The position numbers were made by a program, and so were the translations under genes. A stretch of 64,000 bases of DNA, from NCBI RefSeq assembly GCF_027596085.1, contig NC_072451.1:3214377-3278376 (forward strand). The letters are read 5' to 3'. The DNA comes from Anoplopoma fimbria (Eukaryota > Chordata > Actinopteri > Perciformes > Anoplopomatidae). Positions within the stretch are counted from its first letter, which is position 1; every line of letters begins with the position of its first letter. Under the pieces are notes generated by a model. The model saw only the letters and a program-made list of their open reading frames with translations, had not been told where the DNA came from and did not search any database. Shown piece after piece: positions 61,675 through 64,000 of the stretch.

Positions 61675-62594
61675 GTTTTACCCTGAGAACCCGAGTGGGA
61701 GGAACAAATTGAAGCAGTATTTCACTGTGACCTGAAAGCATTTAAAGGTGGGGAAAGTGGTGGCGCATTAAACTAGGGGTGGGGATTGTTTCAATTCTGG
61801 TTATTTCAGTTTTAACTTAAATCTAAATTGATTAAACCCCATTTTTAATACTCTTTAGTCACCATTTTTCAGCAATATCCAGTACAATTTTTAAATTTTT
61901 TTAAATAACAAATATCTTTGTTTACCATGTTATATTCAAATTGCCTATACTCACGAAGGAATCACAGGAAATGATGCAGAACAATTTCCTCTCATTGACA
62001 TCAGCCTCTCTGTAGATTGTTCACTGCACAAACAGCGAGCTTTAGAAATGACTTTTAATGCAAACCGAAACTTTTTTTCTGTGGCTGCTTCACATTAAAA
62101 GACAATCACGCCGATGGGCTTTTATTGTGAAGCAGTCACACGAAACTCGCGGGCGAGATGATTGTTTTCTCGACCTCTCTGCTCAGAGCTTCTATAAATG
62201 CAAACAGAACATTTCCTGTCTCTGCTCCACATTTACAGCTTTCCCACCGGACAGCCCCGGTTCACGTTTCACTATGAAGCTGCAACTTTCTGTAGCCGTC
62301 GACACAAAGATGTGGACACCTCATAGCACGGTGGGTTTGTTTTAATTATTACACACAAAAATGAAAAAAAGAGAGAACGACCACAGTAGAATGAGAATAT
62401 AAAGACGTCTGTGAAACAGGTATTTTTCTTTTCACAGTTTAAGCAAATGTGAAAAGTTCGACAAATCAAAAAGGTCAGAAACTCTTTCGATCATTTCTGC
62501 TCATTTCAATCAAATCCACTCATACTATGATGTGCAAAAAATACATCTACACACTAGCTGTTCTCCACCATGTTGGAAACACTAATCCATAGAA

Positions 62595-62636
62595 ACATCT
62601 TCACGTTAACATTTGAGATTAATGTTGTGAAGATGT
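62595..62636. repeat. Inverted repeat (hairpin) ACATCTTCAC / GTGAAGATGT
   Basis: Ten-base perfect arms, extended inward by AACATT/AATGTT with a small bulge, around a short loop (tgagatt). Confidence 0.85.
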
Positions 62637-62694
62637 CGCACTTAACATTGTTAAGTAACCGCCTCGGTTAACATTGTGACTTTACACGGTCAGT

Positions 62695-62765
62695 AAACAT
62701 CTTTAAGTCTCACACGGGACGTGAACACTGGTCCCCTGTGTTAAAGTCGTGTGTTTGTTTGGATA
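62695..62765 (-). repeat. Repeat family R2, minus-strand fragment
   Basis: On the minus strand: aaacaaacacacgactttaa, ggggaccagtgttcacgtcc, then cgtgtgagac. This is the hallmark block of R2 without its 3' part. Confidence 0.65.
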
Positions 62766-64000
62766 AAAACATTTTTGAAACATTCTTTTCTTTCCTTTTT
62801 CGTTCAGCTGTTTTGAAAAACAATATCCAGCACACCGCTTCCTACATTCACAATCAAAATGAGATTTCCCTCTCAGTCCTCACTGACCTACATTTCCACA
62901 TTCTGCCATTCATTTGTGAAGGAGCTCTATCTCAGACACATCTGAGTTCAGGAAACAAGCCTTGATCTTTAAGGTATGAAATCCCTTTGAAGCAGCTGGA
63001 CCCACTAAACTGCAGAGATAACCTTGTTTGCTCTGGCTCGGGCTGTTTGACCCGATCCCGTGACACGCTTCCACCCGCAGAGCTTTTAACTTCCTCTAAT
63101 GACTTGATGGCTTTTTTTTTGGGAATAGTGTCAAGTCACTGAGTGCACTCGTGAAGACAGTCTAATAATTCTGGTGGCTTGGCCGTCGAAGAACTGGGTT
63201 AAGTGGCGAGGCGAGGGTTGAATCTGAGGAGAATCACTCTGCAGTGCATGCGTAAACAAACTGGAAGGGTCGCTTCAATCAAAGGAGAGCCAAAGTGTTT
63301 AAAACGCCATATTTCACACAGTCTAATGAGGAAATTGTCCTCTTGGATGCACTTAATTGTACACTTTGAAATCAGAAGTAATGGCTGCTCTCTTGAGTCT
63401 TGCTCAAAGGCACAGACTTTTTGATAATGGAACTAAAAGGCTCTGGAACAAGTTCCTTAAAGCGAGAAAACAAGCTGTGGTTCAAGCTTGAGAAGGTAGA
63501 TCTGGGGGGAACTGTTAGGAGGACGGTCTTGTGCTAAATGCTGGATTCATTTGTGGTTTAGAGACACTGGAAACTGGAGTCGAGGCATCCAGAGGTTCAG
63601 CCAGCAACCAAACAGAAACAAACTGTTTATTCATCCGTCAACACCAGATGACAACTAATTAAAAATAAGCGCCAAATTGATCCTGTTATTTACATTTGGC
63701 TTGGATCAAGAAATCACTCCGAGAAGTTCTTCTTCAGTAACCAAACATCGACTTGACGATCAATAAGGAGACATCTAGGTTACTAATAACAAGTTGACAG
63801 AACAATCTCACATTAAGGTCGATTTAGTGGATGTTCTGGAGCTTTTGACCAAATCACAGGTTCCTCATTCTCAGTGTAGATGTTGAAACGTTGATCCGTA
63901 GTACCGCGAGGACTTCTCATCCATGTTAACCTAATGACTGAGGGTCAGAGTAGATTCATCACCCTGAAAACAGCTGAATGAAAACGTATATTTCGTTGGA

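Overview
The window reads as intronic DNA of a ray-finned (teleost, probably percomorph) fish. Three things point there: spliceosomal exons with GT..AG borders, more than ten long (CA)n/(TG)n microsatellites, and many short interspersed repeats whose core words are typical of teleost genomes. There are no operons, ribosome binding sites, tRNA or rRNA genes, or CRISPR arrays.

One protein-coding gene is supported. It is on the minus strand and encodes the start of a class X unconventional myosin (myosin-X, myo10 or a teleost myo10-like paralogue). Three consecutive coding exons are visible, in transcript order: 39796-39698 (33 codons), 26922-26764 (53 codons) and 9430-9243 (62 codons plus two bases). 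The phases join perfectly and give about 149 continuous residues of the motor domain, from the first beta strands to the residue just before the ATP-binding P-loop. Together they are 446 bp, 0.7% of the window. The exon with the start codon (expected to encode only about 7 residues) was not found upstream, at 39797-64000. The P-loop exon is not in 1-9242 and must lie left of the window.

Layout: 1-9242 is the start of the intron after the third visible exon, rich in duplicated interspersed repeats. 9431-26763 is a 17.3 kb intron with a degenerate transposon carrying a possible Myb-like ORF remnant, a TTAA-flanked element broken by later insertions, a (TG)n cluster and a minisatellite. 26923-39697 is a 12.8 kb intron with a roughly 960 bp polypurine tract and a 551 bp MITE-like element. 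39797-64000 is intron 1 and/or upstream DNA with minisatellites, a 160-180 bp tandem repeat, Maf-type sites and paired (TG)n blocks.

No undescribed multi-gene system is visible. The observations most worth a second look are a dispersed and locally tandem repeat family present at about nine loci, the nested TTAA element, the polypurine tract, promoter-like NF-Y/CRE motifs in an intron, a perfect 13-bp Maf element, and an unexplained 152-codon open frame in a GC-rich patch. Repeat families were recognised by eye and memory, so family names are deliberately loose.
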